A stretch of DNA of 64,000 nt from Microbacterium sp. MPKO10 (GCF_026107415.2 NZ_JAPCHX010000009.1:1-64000); one strand, 5' to 3'; counted from the first letter of the stretch, positions 41,169 through 50,470 are shown. Notes: generated by a model from the letters alone, not told the origin. Made by a program: numbers and translations.

Positions 41169-42023
41169 ATGATCGTCGTGACCGGAGCAACGGGCGCACT
41201 TGGCGGAGCCGTCGTCGACCAGCTTTGCGACTCGCACTCGCCCGAGACCATTGCCGTCGCGGTGCGTGACCCGAAGAAGGCGCAGCGATTCGCCGACCGT
41301 GGCATCGAGGTGCGTCGCGCCGACTACGCCGAGCCTGCGTCGCTCCCCCAGGCATTCGAGGGAGCAGATCAATTGCTTCTCGTCTCGTCGAGCGACCCCG
41401 CGGCCGACGCGGTCGCCCTGCATCGCGCGGCGATCGACGCGGCAGTCACCGCAGGGGTGGGGCGAGTTCTCTACACGAGCCATCAGGGTGCGCATCCATC
41501 AAGCCCATTCGCGCCCGCCCGCGATCACGCGGCGACCGAGTGGATGCTGCAGGAATCGGGGCTCGCCTGGACGGCCCTGCGCAACGGCTTTTACGCTCAC
41601 TCCCTTGAGTGGCTGCTCGGCTCGTGGCGTACGTCCGGAGTCGTCGAGGTTCCGGGCAACGGCGCGGTCTCATGGACGGCCAGGGAGGATGCCGCTGAAG
41701 CGGCGGCCTCGCTCATCGTCTCGGGTTCCGCTCCCGACGGCCCTGTCACGCTGACCGCCGCGGCCGCGCCGACATTCGCGGAGGTCGCCGGCATCGCATC
41801 GGACCTCACGGGAGCCCCCGTGGTGTGGCAGAACATTCACGATGACGAGTGGGTCGCGCAGCGCGTTGCCTCGGGAGACAACGAGGGCGCAGCGCGCTTC
41901 ACCCTCGGCATCTACCAGGCGGCGCGCGAGGGCTTCTTCACGGGCGTCGCACCGACCTTGCGTGAGATCCTGGGCCGCGAGCCGCGGACAGTGCGTGAGG
42001 TTCTCGCTGCCTCCCTCCGGTAG
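41169..42023 (+). CDS. NmrA-like NAD(P)H-binding oxidoreductase (quinone oxidoreductase 2 type)
   Basis: 284 residues. An N-terminal atypical-SDR Rossmann fold with VVTGATGALGGAVVDQL at residue 3, then AVRDPKKAQRFADRGIEVRRADY and TSHQGAHPSSPFAPARDH, close to the QOR2/YtfG pattern. It probably reduces quinones or senses NADPH. GAAGGAG precedes the ATG. Under the divergent TetR regulator. Confidence 0.85.
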   Translation: MIVVTGATGALGGAVVDQLCDSHSPETIAVAVRDPKKAQRFADRGIEVRRADYAEPASLPQAFEGADQLLLVSSSDPAADAVALHRAAIDAAVTAGVGRVLYTSHQGAHPSSPFAPARDHAATEWMLQESGLAWTALRNGFYAHSLEWLLGSWRTSGVVEVPGNGAVSWTAREDAAEAAASLIVSGSAPDGPVTLTAAAAPTFAEVAGIASDLTGAPVVWQNIHDDEWVAQRVASGDNEGAARFTLGIYQAAREGFFTGVAPTLREILGREPRTVREVLAASLR

Positions 42024-42106
42024 TGGCACGTCCGAGCGCGCCTCCTCGTGGGGAGGTGTAACGGGCCCCATGGCCTCGCCGCGACCGTGCGAATACACTG
42101 TGAGCT

Positions 42107-42916
42107 ATGAGCCGCCGCTGGATGCCCATCACACTCGTTGCGCTCGTCTGCGTCGCACTGATCGCGGTGGTGGTCATGGTGGTCGGGATGCTTGTCGGGC
42201 GCGCAGGAACGTCGCCGCATGTCGAACGCGTGAGCGAGGCCGCGTTCACTCCAGAAGAGGTGACGGTCACCGCGACGGCGAACACCGATGGCACGCTTGC
42301 CGTCACAGAGAAGCTCGTCTTCGACACTCCCGAGGGCAGCACCGACCCGGTCTCGTGGTATATCGGAGCGTCGCGGATCGGCTGGGAGACGCGAGACCGC
42401 CACACGCAGCTGATCGTTCTTCCGACGGTGTCCGACGTCACGGGCGTGGTGCTCACCGACGACGGGCCGGGCGATGAGCTCACCGTCGACAAGGATGATT
42501 CCAAGGTCGACGATCCGATGTATGACAGCGTCGCGTACCGCTTCACCGCGGCGGAGGGAGAGTGGTCTGCCGGGCGTCATGCCGTGCAGGTCAGCTATGT
42601 GCTCGATGACGTGCACGTGAGAGTCGACGGCGCCGATCTGATGGTTCTGCCACTCAGCTTCGCACGCGGCCCCCATCGCACGGTCAGTTACCGCAGCATC
42701 GACGTCGGAGACGGGAACGCCATCTCGTGCATGCCTGACAACATGACGTTTGAGCTGAACGACGAGTGCACGAGGCTGCAGGAGCTCGCGACGCGCACCT
42801 CAGAATCACGCATCGCCTGGCGAGATGAACCCACCGGTCCTGTTGAGGCGATCGCGTTCGCAATGCCAAGCACGGTGACGGCCGAGCCCATATCAGTGAT
42901 CCGCAAGGAGGTGTGA
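42107..42916 (+). CDS. Membrane-anchored DUF2207-like extracytoplasmic protein
   Basis: 269 residues. One N-terminal membrane helix (ITLVALVCVALIAVVVMVVGML), then an all-beta outer domain. The layout VTVTATANTDGTLAVTEKLVFDT and the paired cysteines in SCMPDNMTF and NDECTRL recall the N-terminal domain of DUF2207 membrane proteins, but the later helices of that family are missing. Overlaps the next gene region through AAGGAGGTG. No known function. Confidence 0.65.
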   Translation: MSRRWMPITLVALVCVALIAVVVMVVGMLVGRAGTSPHVERVSEAAFTPEEVTVTATANTDGTLAVTEKLVFDTPEGSTDPVSWYIGASRIGWETRDRHTQLIVLPTVSDVTGVVLTDDGPGDELTVDKDDSKVDDPMYDSVAYRFTAAEGEWSAGRHAVQVSYVLDDVHVRVDGADLMVLPLSFARGPHRTVSYRSIDVGDGNAISCMPDNMTFELNDECTRLQELATRTSESRIAWRDEPTGPVEAIAFAMPSTVTAEPISVIRKEV

Positions 42917-42918
42917 CG

Positions 42919-43590
42919 ATGATGAGGATGCTGGCTACGACCGCGATCGTCGCCATGACTCTGCTGGCTGGCTCGGCAGCTGCGTCGGCCGTGATGCCGG
43001 GGGCCGTGGATCCGGTTCGCAGTCGCCAGGCAGCGAATGAGGTGACGATCGGTCAGGATGGCAGCTATCAGGTGGTGCTGAGCGAGAAGGTGGAGATGCG
43101 CGCGGAGGCGCATTTCTCATTCGGCGGCACCGTCCACGACGGGTTCCGGCTGTCAGATGACGGCTCGGTGATCCCGCCGTATCTGCGAGCAGAGTACGCG
43201 GCTCCCGAGTCGACGATCGACGGCGCTGCTGTCTCGTCGGCCTTCGAGGTGCAGAATCATGCCGTGTCGATTGCCGTCGGTGACGACTTTGACGAGGGCA
43301 CGCACCGGGGTGCGATTCGCTATGACGTGACGAGTGCCGCGGTGCCGACCGCCGACGGATACGTGGTCTACGTGCGGCCGATAGCCCTGGGTGAGACGAC
43401 GATCACGGCGACCGACGCGATCGCGAGCGTGGAGTGTGTGGGTATTCCCCCGGATGCTGCTGAATGTGGTCATGAGACAGCAGACGCGTGGGTGATCGGC
43501 GCAGACGAGTTCGGTATCGCAGGCGTGGTGAAGATCACGCTAGCGGGGGACCCGGACGGCGTTGCCGACGCGCACATCGACCGCGGCTGA
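42919..43590 (+). CDS. Secreted protein paired with the upstream DUF2207-like gene
   Basis: 223 residues from ATG 42919, which has a perfect AAGGAGGT six bases upstream; the GTG at 42913 would touch that site. Signal peptide MMRMLATTAIVAMTLLAGSAAASA, then a beta-rich domain with the same outline as its neighbour (TIGQDGSYQVVLSEKVEM, two cysteines in VECVGIPPDAAECGHE), so the pair probably arose by duplication and may assemble outside the membrane. Its last 13 codons are inside a 39-bp sequence that is repeated at 46026-46064. Confidence 0.65.
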   Translation: MMRMLATTAIVAMTLLAGSAAASAVMPGAVDPVRSRQAANEVTIGQDGSYQVVLSEKVEMRAEAHFSFGGTVHDGFRLSDDGSVIPPYLRAEYAAPESTIDGAAVSSAFEVQNHAVSIAVGDDFDEGTHRGAIRYDVTSAAVPTADGYVVYVRPIALGETTITATDAIASVECVGIPPDAAECGHETADAWVIGADEFGIAGVVKITLAGDPDGVADAHIDRG

Positions 43591-43592
43591 GC
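43554..43592. repeat. 39-bp direct repeat, left copy
   Basis: Covers the 3' end and stop codon of the secreted-protein gene. It matches 46026-46064 at 38 of 39 positions in the same orientation; the one difference is C to T at the seventh base of the second block. The two copies bracket the symporter/OsmC cassette. Confidence 0.85.
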
Positions 43593-43775
43593 CCATCTCG
43601 GGGCTCTCCGTCGTCCGGTGCAGAGGCGAGCTCATCGACTGCCTGAGCGGTGCCCGAACGGGAGTCTCGCGCGGCGTCTCGGTTAATGAGGCGCCGCACA
43701 AAGCGACGCACAACCAGATGCTGGCTCTGAGCTCATGTGGACTGTACTCATGCGGGGCACGGCGTGAGCTGTCGA

Positions 43776-45437
43776 TTACGGGACGGACGGTTGAGACGCC
43801 GGGTCGTGCGCGTGCGTGTGTTCCGTCACAGCACCCGCATCTTCGCGCTGGGCCGGGGTCGTCCAGAAGAAGATCGTCGTCGATGCCAGCGCGAGAACAG
43901 CGAAGTACACCAGGCCCGAGAGCCCCAGCCCGTGCAGCCACGGTGCCGACGGAATCGTGACGGCCGCAGTAACGACGGTCGCAATCGCGAAACCCGTGCC
44001 ACGGCGTCGCAACGCGGCATCCGTTGTCCACGTCCATCCACCGCTCGCGAGCGCAATCACAATCATGACCACGACATTGGTTCCCATGCCGACCCAGACC
44101 GGGTGGATGCCGAGGAAGAACTCCGTGGGGGACCAGCCGCCGGCGTTGTACCAGAGGAGCCCTGACGCGAACCCGGCGATCATGGCCGGGATCGCCGCGC
44201 GACGCCCCGCAAGCGGCCAGAAGAACGCGGCGAGAACAGGAGCGAGCGTTGCACCGTTGCGCAGCGTCCACGCGAGAACGTTCCACCAGGCGGCCTGCTC
44301 TGTACGCAAAAAAGCGAAGCCGATCATGAGCAGCGTCAGAAGCACAAGAGACCAGCGCGTATACCGGACGAGGTCTGCCTCGGTGGCTGAGGGGCGGATC
44401 GCCCGGCCGACGTCGCGGCCGAGGCTCGTGGCGCCCGAGAACTGGCACGGGCCAGCCCAACCGAGGGCGCACGCCCAGATTCCCAAGAAGAAGACGCCCG
44501 TGAGAGGTGCAGGCAGCACTTCTGCGATGTACATCGGCGTCGCGACGAGGGGCAAAGCTTCGTTGGGGACCACGATTGCGGCAGCCGTCCCCAGGACGAC
44601 GCCGAGGACGATGAGGGGAAGCCCGAGACCGGCGGCGATGAAAAGACCCTTTTGGCCCTCGGCGGGTGTGCGGCACGACAGACTCATCTGGAATGCCGCC
44701 TGGGCAAGCAACACATTGACGATGAACGTGCCGAACCAGGCGGCGATCAGAGTGACACCGGCGCTTGTCGGATCCACCATTTCGGGACGCGATTGGGCCA
44801 GCTCAGCGAGCCCGTCGACGCCGGGATTGAGGAGGAATGCGAGAATGCCGACGATCAGCATCGCGAGAAACACGAGGCAGTTCATTGTCTGGGTAAAAGC
44901 GACCGCGCGCATGCCGCCGGCCCAGAGGAAGAAGAGCAAGAGAACTGCTGTGACGGTGATGGCGGCGTAGATCGAGAGTGAGGTGAACGCGTGCAGTGCG
45001 GAGGCGAACGCGATAGCCGTTGCGACCGACCACATCGGGAACGTGAATGCCGTGATGACACCAGAGATCCCTTGCGCGAGGCGGCCGAAGCGCTCGCCGA
45101 TGATGCCGGTGACCGTGACGACGAGCCGTTCCCGCAGGGGCTTGACCAGCAGGAGAGCGATGAGGATCACCTGGACGGATTCGGCGACACCGTACCAGAC
45201 GGCTGAAACTCCGGTGCGGTAGCTCAGCTCCATGATGGAGATGAAGCTTGAGCCAGAGAAAAGACCCGTGATGCAGAAGGCGACAGTCCACTTGCTGAAG
45301 GACCGACCGCCGACGAAGAAGCCTGCGTTTCCTTGCGGGGATGCTGCTGCGCGACGCTGGAGAAAACGGCCAACCGTCACGAGTGCGATCGTGTACGCGA
45401 TGGCGAGCCCGATCGTCCAGAGTCCGGGCGCGGTCAT
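43776..45437 (-). CDS. Sodium:solute symporter (SSS family)
   Basis: 553 residues from ATG 45437, overlapping the OsmC stop by ATGA. About thirteen membrane helices. SSS features are FFVGGRSFSKWTVAFCITGLFSGSSFI near residue 40, GERFGRLAQGISGVITAFTFP, and GIWACALGWAGPCQFSGATSLGRDVGRAI in the region of the sodium-binding TM8. The His-rich C-terminal tail (EHTHAHD) is unusual. Substrate unknown; relatives carry proline, pantothenate, urea or organic acids. It lies inside the repeat-bracketed segment. Confidence 0.88.
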   Translation of the reverse strand: MTAPGLWTIGLAIAYTIALVTVGRFLQRRAAASPQGNAGFFVGGRSFSKWTVAFCITGLFSGSSFISIMELSYRTGVSAVWYGVAESVQVILIALLLVKPLRERLVVTVTGIIGERFGRLAQGISGVITAFTFPMWSVATAIAFASALHAFTSLSIYAAITVTAVLLLFFLWAGGMRAVAFTQTMNCLVFLAMLIVGILAFLLNPGVDGLAELAQSRPEMVDPTSAGVTLIAAWFGTFIVNVLLAQAAFQMSLSCRTPAEGQKGLFIAAGLGLPLIVLGVVLGTAAAIVVPNEALPLVATPMYIAEVLPAPLTGVFFLGIWACALGWAGPCQFSGATSLGRDVGRAIRPSATEADLVRYTRWSLVLLTLLMIGFAFLRTEQAAWWNVLAWTLRNGATLAPVLAAFFWPLAGRRAAIPAMIAGFASGLLWYNAGGWSPTEFFLGIHPVWVGMGTNVVVMIVIALASGGWTWTTDAALRRRGTGFAIATVVTAAVTIPSAPWLHGLGLSGLVYFAVLALASTTIFFWTTPAQREDAGAVTEHTHAHDPASQPSVP

Positions 45438-45925
45438 GCGGCTGTCCCGAAGTCCCAGTCGATCGTGAGGTCCACTCCCGCGTCGCGCACGAGGTTGATC
45501 GCCGGGCACCGCTTCTCGCTCTGGCGTACCAGCTCGGAACGCTGGGGCTCATCAGCATCCACGTCGATTGTGATTGTCAGGGCATAGTCCTGGAAATGCG
45601 GAGAGACATCGGCTGTGCCGTCGAAGCCGCGGACGTCCATGTGTGCGTGTGACGACGTCTCGAGGGCGCGAAGCGTGAGCCCGAGCTCTGAAGCGACTGT
45701 CTCGACGACGACCGTGATGCAGCCGTTCAGGGCACCGGCGACGAACTCCATGGGCGTTGGGGCAGAGTTGGTGCCGCCCACGCGCTCAGGCTCGTCCGTG
45801 CGGAACGTGAAGTCCCGGATGGCGATCTCGGTGGTCATGCGCTGTTGCCATGTTCCGCGTGCACGCACGGACTTGAGCTTCGGTGCGTTGGCGGTCGCGG
45901 GTTCGGCAGACAGAGATGTGGACAT
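45434..45925 (-). CDS. OsmC family protein
   Basis: 163 residues from ATG 45925 (AGAGATC upstream). OsmC/Ohr fold: RTDEPERVGGTNSAPTPMEFVAGALNGCITVVVETVASELGL holds the first peroxidatic cysteine position, and the second conserved Cys is in SEKRCPAINLVRDAG. Such proteins reduce organic hydroperoxides with a Cys pair, though many in this subgroup are uncharacterised. Co-transcribed with the symporter gene, an uncommon pairing. Confidence 0.85.
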   Translation of the reverse strand: MSTSLSAEPATANAPKLKSVRARGTWQQRMTTEIAIRDFTFRTDEPERVGGTNSAPTPMEFVAGALNGCITVVVETVASELGLTLRALETSSHAHMDVRGFDGTADVSPHFQDYALTITIDVDADEPQRSELVRQSEKRCPAINLVRDAGVDLTIDWDFGTAA

Positions 45926-46025
45926 GATCTCTATGCAATCGTGTGTGCCGGGTGTGGACCAACGCGATCGTAACGTGGCGACATATAGCTCTCCGTACGC
46001 GCTTGCTGGAACTCTGCTGCATGGC

Positions 46026-46064
46026 GGACGGCGTTGCTGACGCGCACATCGACCGCGGCTGAGC
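46026..46064. repeat. 39-bp direct repeat, right copy
   Basis: Same sequence as 43554-43592 with one mismatch, but here not part of a recognisable gene. It sits 27 bp before the RraA-family gene end. The arrangement looks like a duplicated gene 3' end at the far border of an inserted segment. Confidence 0.85.
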
Positions 46065-46091
46065 AGGAAGCGATGTGGCGGACGGCGACGA

Positions 46092-46691
46092 TTACACGTC
46101 GACGAGTCCGGCCCGGATGTCGAGCTGCTGCTGCGACTCCTTCTCACGTTTGCGCTCGGCATCGACGATCACCGATTCGACATCCGCCTGAGGGATCACC
46201 GCGACCCCATCGCTGTCACCGACAAGCCAGTCGCCCGGAGCGACGACAACCCCGCCGATTGCTACAGGGACGCCGATCTTTCCAGGACCATTTCTGTACG
46301 GGCCCGCGGGGGTGACTGCTCGCGCATACACCGGGAATCGCAGTTCGCCGATTTCATCCACGTCTCTGATAGCGCCGTCGATGACATACGCGACACAGCC
46401 TTTGCGCTGCCCGCGCTCGGCCATGAGCTCCCCGATGAGTGCTCGCGAGGTCGCACCCTGACCATTGATTACGAGCACATCGCCGTCAGTAAGCGTCGGA
46501 ATCACATCGTGGATCACCTTGTTATCGCCCGCTGCTGTCAATACAGTGACCGCGCGGCCCACAAATCGTGCGCCCTTCCAAGCGGGGGTGATTGCGCTGT
46601 CGACGAGACCAAGGCGGTCCATGACATCCCCGACCTGGCTGACGGCGACCGACGCGAGTCTCATGCGGACGTCAGATTCGCTTAACACCAT
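46092..46691 (-). CDS. RraA-family aldolase (4-carboxy-4-hydroxy-2-oxoadipate aldolase-like)
   Basis: 199 residues. RraA/HMG-CHA aldolase fold with DVMDRLG, GRAVTV, the loop DVLVINGQGATSRALIGELMAERG, and the catalytic Arg-Asp in VIDGAIRDVDE. HMG/CHA aldolases use this Arg and Asp with a divalent metal to split 4-carboxy-4-hydroxy-2-oxoadipate into pyruvate and oxaloacetate. With GalB- and GalD-like genes in the same divergon this is the expected third step. The start lies 2 bp after the binding-protein stop (coupled translation). Other RraA-fold activities are possible. Confidence 0.82.
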   Translation of the reverse strand: MVLSESDVRMRLASVAVSQVGDVMDRLGLVDSAITPAWKGARFVGRAVTVLTAAGDNKVIHDVIPTLTDGDVLVINGQGATSRALIGELMAERGQRKGCVAYVIDGAIRDVDEIGELRFPVYARAVTPAGPYRNGPGKIGVPVAIGGVVVAPGDWLVGDSDGVAVIPQADVESVIVDAERKREKESQQQLDIRAGLVDV

Positions 46692-46693
46692 GT

Positions 46694-47734
46694 CTACTCC
46701 GCCACCTCGTCCCAGACCATGTCGGCGTACTCAGGGCCGGCGGGGATGAGCCCCGAGTTCACGTGGAAATTCACGGCCTTCTCATATCCATCCTTCGGGA
46801 TAGTGGTGGAGGAGGCCATCTCTTCGGGCAGCAGCTTGATGAGAGCATCCACCGTGTCCTGGTCGGTCGCCTTGAGATAGGTCTTCAGGAGATCCGCCGC
46901 TTCGTCGGGGCTGTCGGCGATGAACTTGAGCGCGGAATCGATAGCGCGGTTGAAGCCTTCGATTTGCTCCGACTTCGCATCGAGCGCGGTCGTTGTGCTG
47001 AAGAGCGTCCCATGGAGTTGGCCGGCCATGTCCGGGATATCGCCACGTTGAGGCGAAATGTAGATCTCACCGACACCTTGGGTCTCGGCCATCTGCCCGA
47101 CGGGCTGGAAGAACGCGAGCGCGTCCACCTGACCCTCAGAGAGCGCTCCAATCGCGCCCGTCGTCGATCCCCCAAGATTCACGAGCGTGGCGTCCTTGCT
47201 CGGATCCTTGTCAATGGAATCGAACAGGTACGTCACGAGAGCCTCGGTTCCCGAGCCCGGCCCGGTGATCCCGATGTTTTTGCCAACGAGAGAGGCGACG
47301 CGCTCCTCGAGCGGAGCGTCAGCCCCCGGACCGTCATAATCCGAACTGACAATGATGTCGACGTAGTATTCGGTCACGAGAGAACCGGTCAGCCGGGTTT
47401 TATCGTTGTTTTCATGCAGGTTGAAGGCGTCGGTGATCACGCCAGCCGCAACGTCAATCGAACCGGACGTCAGGGCAGCGGCAAGCTTCGCCCCTGTCCC
47501 TAGCCGCGGTCGCTCTCCCAGGTTGACGCCTTCGTCATCGAAATATCCGTTCTCTTCGGCGACGTAGAGCGGGAAGAAGGCGATGGAGTCGCTGATCTGC
47601 CCGACGTTGAGCACCTCAGGGTCGTCGCTTCCGCCAGCTCCGCCACCGGAGCACGCCGTGGTTGAAAGGCCGAGTCCGACCAATGCTGCGGCTGCCGCGA
47701 TCGACCGCCACAGTCTCTTCGTTCGATTCTTCAT
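46694..47734 (-). CDS. ABC transporter substrate-binding lipoprotein (NitT/TauT type)
   Basis: 346 residues. Lipoprotein signal with lipobox STTAC (C28), then an NMT1/TauA-like two-lobe domain (FFPLYVAEENGYFDDEGVNLG, GSIDVAAGVITDAFN, GITGPGSGTEALVTYL). Such receptors bind sulfonates, nitrate, pyrimidine precursors or aromatic acids. In this operon the ligand is probably the carboxylate fed into the oxalomesaconate pathway. The 41-bp gap to the upstream permease gene holds its own GAGGAGCTC ribosome site. Confidence 0.9.
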   Translation of the reverse strand: MKNRTKRLWRSIAAAAALVGLGLSTTACSGGGAGGSDDPEVLNVGQISDSIAFFPLYVAEENGYFDDEGVNLGERPRLGTGAKLAAALTSGSIDVAAGVITDAFNLHENNDKTRLTGSLVTEYYVDIIVSSDYDGPGADAPLEERVASLVGKNIGITGPGSGTEALVTYLFDSIDKDPSKDATLVNLGGSTTGAIGALSEGQVDALAFFQPVGQMAETQGVGEIYISPQRGDIPDMAGQLHGTLFSTTTALDAKSEQIEGFNRAIDSALKFIADSPDEAADLLKTYLKATDQDTVDALIKLLPEEMASSTTIPKDGYEKAVNFHVNSGLIPAGPEYADMVWDEVAE

Positions 47735-47775
47735 TGTGAGCTCCTCACTGAGTTTTTGTCATGAAAGTACGTGCC

Positions 47776-48639
47776 TTACGCATCGCCGATGGGCTTCCAC
47801 CGGCCGGTACGTGCTGAGATGAGTGCGACGACACCGTTGAGCAGCATCGCGAGCACCGTGAGCACGGCTACGGCAGCAAACACGCCTGCCGTATTGAATT
47901 GCGACGCGGAGTCGTTGATCAGGTATCCGAGACCGCGGTTCGACGCGACGAGCTCGCCGATGACAGCACCGATGAGCGCATAGGGAATTGACACCTTGAG
48001 GCCGGTGAGCAGGCCGGCCATGGATGCTGGAAGCACGACCTTGAATGCAACATCACGTTTTGTTCCACCCATCAGGCGAACCGCGTCGATCAATCCTCGC
48101 TCCACCTCACGCACGCCGGCGGCGGTGTTGAGAAAAACGAGGAAGAACACGCTGACAGCCGCGAGAATGATCTTCATATCGATTCCGATTCCGAACCACA
48201 CGATGAAGAGAGGTGCCAGAGCGACCTTCGGAATCGAGTACAGCGCCATCATGAAGGGCTCGAAGACGGAGTAGATCAGGTGGATGGAAGCGAGGATGAA
48301 CCCTGCAACCGCACCGGTCAGCACGCCGATGACATACCCGAGTGCGACCTCTTGGACGGTGATCCAGGTGTGGAAGACGATGGTGCCATCGACAATCCAC
48401 TCGACGAGCTGATCCCACACCGCGATCGGGTCAGAAATGAACATGGGGTTCGGCACAATCAGGCTCGCGACGTACCAGACGACGAGGAAAGCGAGGAACA
48501 ACGCGACGCGCAGCATCCATACGGTGGCCTGGTGTCCATTTTTGCCCCACCAGGTGCGCTTCCGTGCCTCTTTCACCGGTCCGCTTGCCGCGGGAGACGA
48601 AGTTGTATTAGTCATAGGGATCGTGTGCGCGGCGGTCAT
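47776..48639 (-). CDS. ABC transporter permease (NitT/TauT type)
   Basis: 287 residues with about six membrane helices. The EAA loop reads DAVRLMGGTKRDVAFKVVLPASMAGLLTGLK, typical of SsuC/TauC. It overlaps the ATPase gene by 4 bp. The short polar N-terminus before the first helix is rich in Thr/Ser and Lys. Confidence 0.9.
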   Translation of the reverse strand: MTAAHTIPMTNTTSSPAASGPVKEARKRTWWGKNGHQATVWMLRVALFLAFLVVWYVASLIVPNPMFISDPIAVWDQLVEWIVDGTIVFHTWITVQEVALGYVIGVLTGAVAGFILASIHLIYSVFEPFMMALYSIPKVALAPLFIVWFGIGIDMKIILAAVSVFFLVFLNTAAGVREVERGLIDAVRLMGGTKRDVAFKVVLPASMAGLLTGLKVSIPYALIGAVIGELVASNRGLGYLINDSASQFNTAGVFAAVAVLTVLAMLLNGVVALISARTGRWKPIGDA

Positions 48640-49403
48640 TGCCGTGCCCCTTCTTTGAGTGCGTTGGCGAGTTCCAGGTGCAGTTCGATGAATCGTGAAT
48701 CGACAGTCGTGCGGTCCGGGTCACGAGGACGGGGAATATCGATTTCTTGATCGAGCAGCACTGTGCCGAGAGGGCCGAGCACGACGACACGATCGCCGAG
48801 CAGCAAGGCCTCATCAATGTCGTGCGTGACGAAGATGATGGTCTGACCCGTTTGAGACCAGAGACGAAGAAGCTCACCCTGAAGCTCGGTCCGCAGCTGG
48901 GCGTCGAGGGCGCCGAACGGCTCGTCCATAAGGATCGTCTCGGCGCCGTAGGCAAGCATCCGGGCGAGGCTCGCCCGTCGCCTCATGCCGCCTGACAATT
49001 CGCGGGGGTAGCTATCAGCAAAGCCATCGAGGCCGACGCGCGAAATGAGATCGCGTGCGACTCTCGTCCGATCAGTCTTGTCACGTCCCGCGATTTCAAG
49101 CGGCATCTCCACGTTGCGCAAAACCGTCCGCCACGGCATGAGCGTGTCGCTCTGGGTGAGGTATCCGATTTCCGGAGTGGGGCCCGTATGGGCGTCGCCG
49201 TTGTGCAGCACGCGCCCTGACGTGGGTTTCGACAAACCGGAGAGAAGGTTGAGCATCGTCGATTTGCCGCATCCTGATCGACCCAGCACCGTGACGAATG
49301 TGCCGCGCTCGATCGTCAGGCTGAAGTCTCGCAGGGCGACTGTGGCGACGTCGTCGCGCTGGAACTCCTTCGTGAGATGTTCGATCTCGAGAACAGTGGT
49401 CAT
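48636..49403 (-). CDS. ABC transporter ATP-binding protein (NitT/TauT type)
   Basis: 255 residues. Walker A GRSGCGKSTM, Q-loop YLTQSDTLMPWRTV, signature LSGGMRRRASLARML, Walker B TILMDEPFGALD, H-loop FVTHDIDEALLL. This is the SsuB/TauB class. Overlaps both neighbours by 4 bp. Confidence 0.92.
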   Translation of the reverse strand: MTTVLEIEHLTKEFQRDDVATVALRDFSLTIERGTFVTVLGRSGCGKSTMLNLLSGLSKPTSGRVLHNGDAHTGPTPEIGYLTQSDTLMPWRTVLRNVEMPLEIAGRDKTDRTRVARDLISRVGLDGFADSYPRELSGGMRRRASLARMLAYGAETILMDEPFGALDAQLRTELQGELLRLWSQTGQTIIFVTHDIDEALLLGDRVVVLGPLGTVLLDQEIDIPRPRDPDRTTVDSRFIELHLELANALKEGARQ

Positions 49404-50371
49404 TGCCGTGCCTCCTGCCTCTGTGCATGATCTTGCGGTGCATCAGCCAGGGGAGCGGCTCCAGCCAGCCATCGCGAGTTGTGCACAGTCATGCGACGCA
49501 CCTCGTCTGTTGAGAACCCGTTCTCCAAAAGGATGTCGGCGGCAATCGCAAGTCCATCTTCAACGGGCGGATTGAACGGCTGGCCGAGATCTGAGCTGAT
49601 GACGGAATTTTCCGGGCCCGCGGCGCGAATATTTCCGAGCCAGTCGTCCCAACTGACCTTGCCGGTCAGCGGTGTGGTGAGGCAGCGCTCAAGCAACGCG
49701 CCGAAGGGGACGAGGCTGCGCTGGTTGTCAACGGGAATGCGCTGCGACGTGAATTCGGGATGAGTAATGACGATTCTTCGCACACCACGGTCGCGCGCGG
49801 CCTCGACGACGCGTGCCGACTCGTTCCCGTGTAAGTGACCTGTCGCGAGTGTCATGTCGTGCTTGGCAATCACGTCGAGCACCTGCAGCGTCGGTGTTGT
49901 GACGGCGCCGTTCGCGTCGAGAACGTCGACGACAGGGCTGGCCATTCCCGCGTCGCGCAGATCTTGTTGCAACTGTGCCCACATCGGCGGTGTCGCGCCG
50001 TCGGGCTCCTCGGCGAGGCAGCTGCGCTGATTATCGCTGTCGACGGTGGGAAGCCAGACGAACTGAGCGCCGCCGCGCCCCGCGATCTCGACCGCGACAG
50101 GGTTCATGCCCCCGACTGACGCATTCAGGGTGATCGCTCCGAGCGCGTCCACGTCGGGATGGACTGCTCTGACAAGCGATGCTCGTTCGGCGGTGGGCAC
50201 GTAATGGGATTTCAGTACGAAACCGGCCATTCCGAGCTCGGCATAACGCTCAGCGAGCTCCAAATCGGTGGTCCGGCGTTTCATGACATCGGGGGCGACG
50301 TGCACGTGGACGTCGTACGCGCCGGTGACGAGCTTTCGTGCTGATTCGCTGGGCTGCGGGTGTGCAGACAT
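49400..50371 (-). CDS. DUF6282-like metal-dependent hydrolase
   Basis: 323 residues, an amidohydrolase-like barrel. HVHVAPDV near residue 21 gives two metal His, KSHY another conserved Lys/His, then GHLHGNES, ITHPEF and a late SSDLGQP Asp. The pattern fits the DUF6282 family of uncharacterised metal-dependent hydrolases. In this pathway it could open a lactone such as 2-pyrone-4,6-dicarboxylate (the role of LigI, another amidohydrolase), but that is inference. First gene of the minus operon; the GntR-type site 50402-50413 lies 31 bp before its start. Confidence 0.78.
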   Translation of the reverse strand: MSAHPQPSESARKLVTGAYDVHVHVAPDVMKRRTTDLELAERYAELGMAGFVLKSHYVPTAERASLVRAVHPDVDALGAITLNASVGGMNPVAVEIAGRGGAQFVWLPTVDSDNQRSCLAEEPDGATPPMWAQLQQDLRDAGMASPVVDVLDANGAVTTPTLQVLDVIAKHDMTLATGHLHGNESARVVEAARDRGVRRIVITHPEFTSQRIPVDNQRSLVPFGALLERCLTTPLTGKVSWDDWLGNIRAAGPENSVISSDLGQPFNPPVEDGLAIAADILLENGFSTDEVRRMTVHNSRWLAGAAPLADAPQDHAQRQEARQ

Positions 50372-50401
50372 GGCGCTCCTTTGCGATCAATATCGTTCTC
50401 T

Positions 50402-50413
50402 ACATTGTCAACA
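50402..50413. promoter_or_regulatory. Candidate GntR site, minus operon
   Basis: ACATTGTCAACA, the exact inverse complement of 51231-51242 at the opposite promoter. Related half-sites TTGTCGACA and GTGTCAACG follow within 20 bp. Both promoters flank the GntR gene at 50471. Confidence 0.55.
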
Positions 50414-50470
50414 TTTTTGTCGACAGTGTCAACGGTCAGTTTTCGACCGGCCGAATTGATCGCGCGAGCG

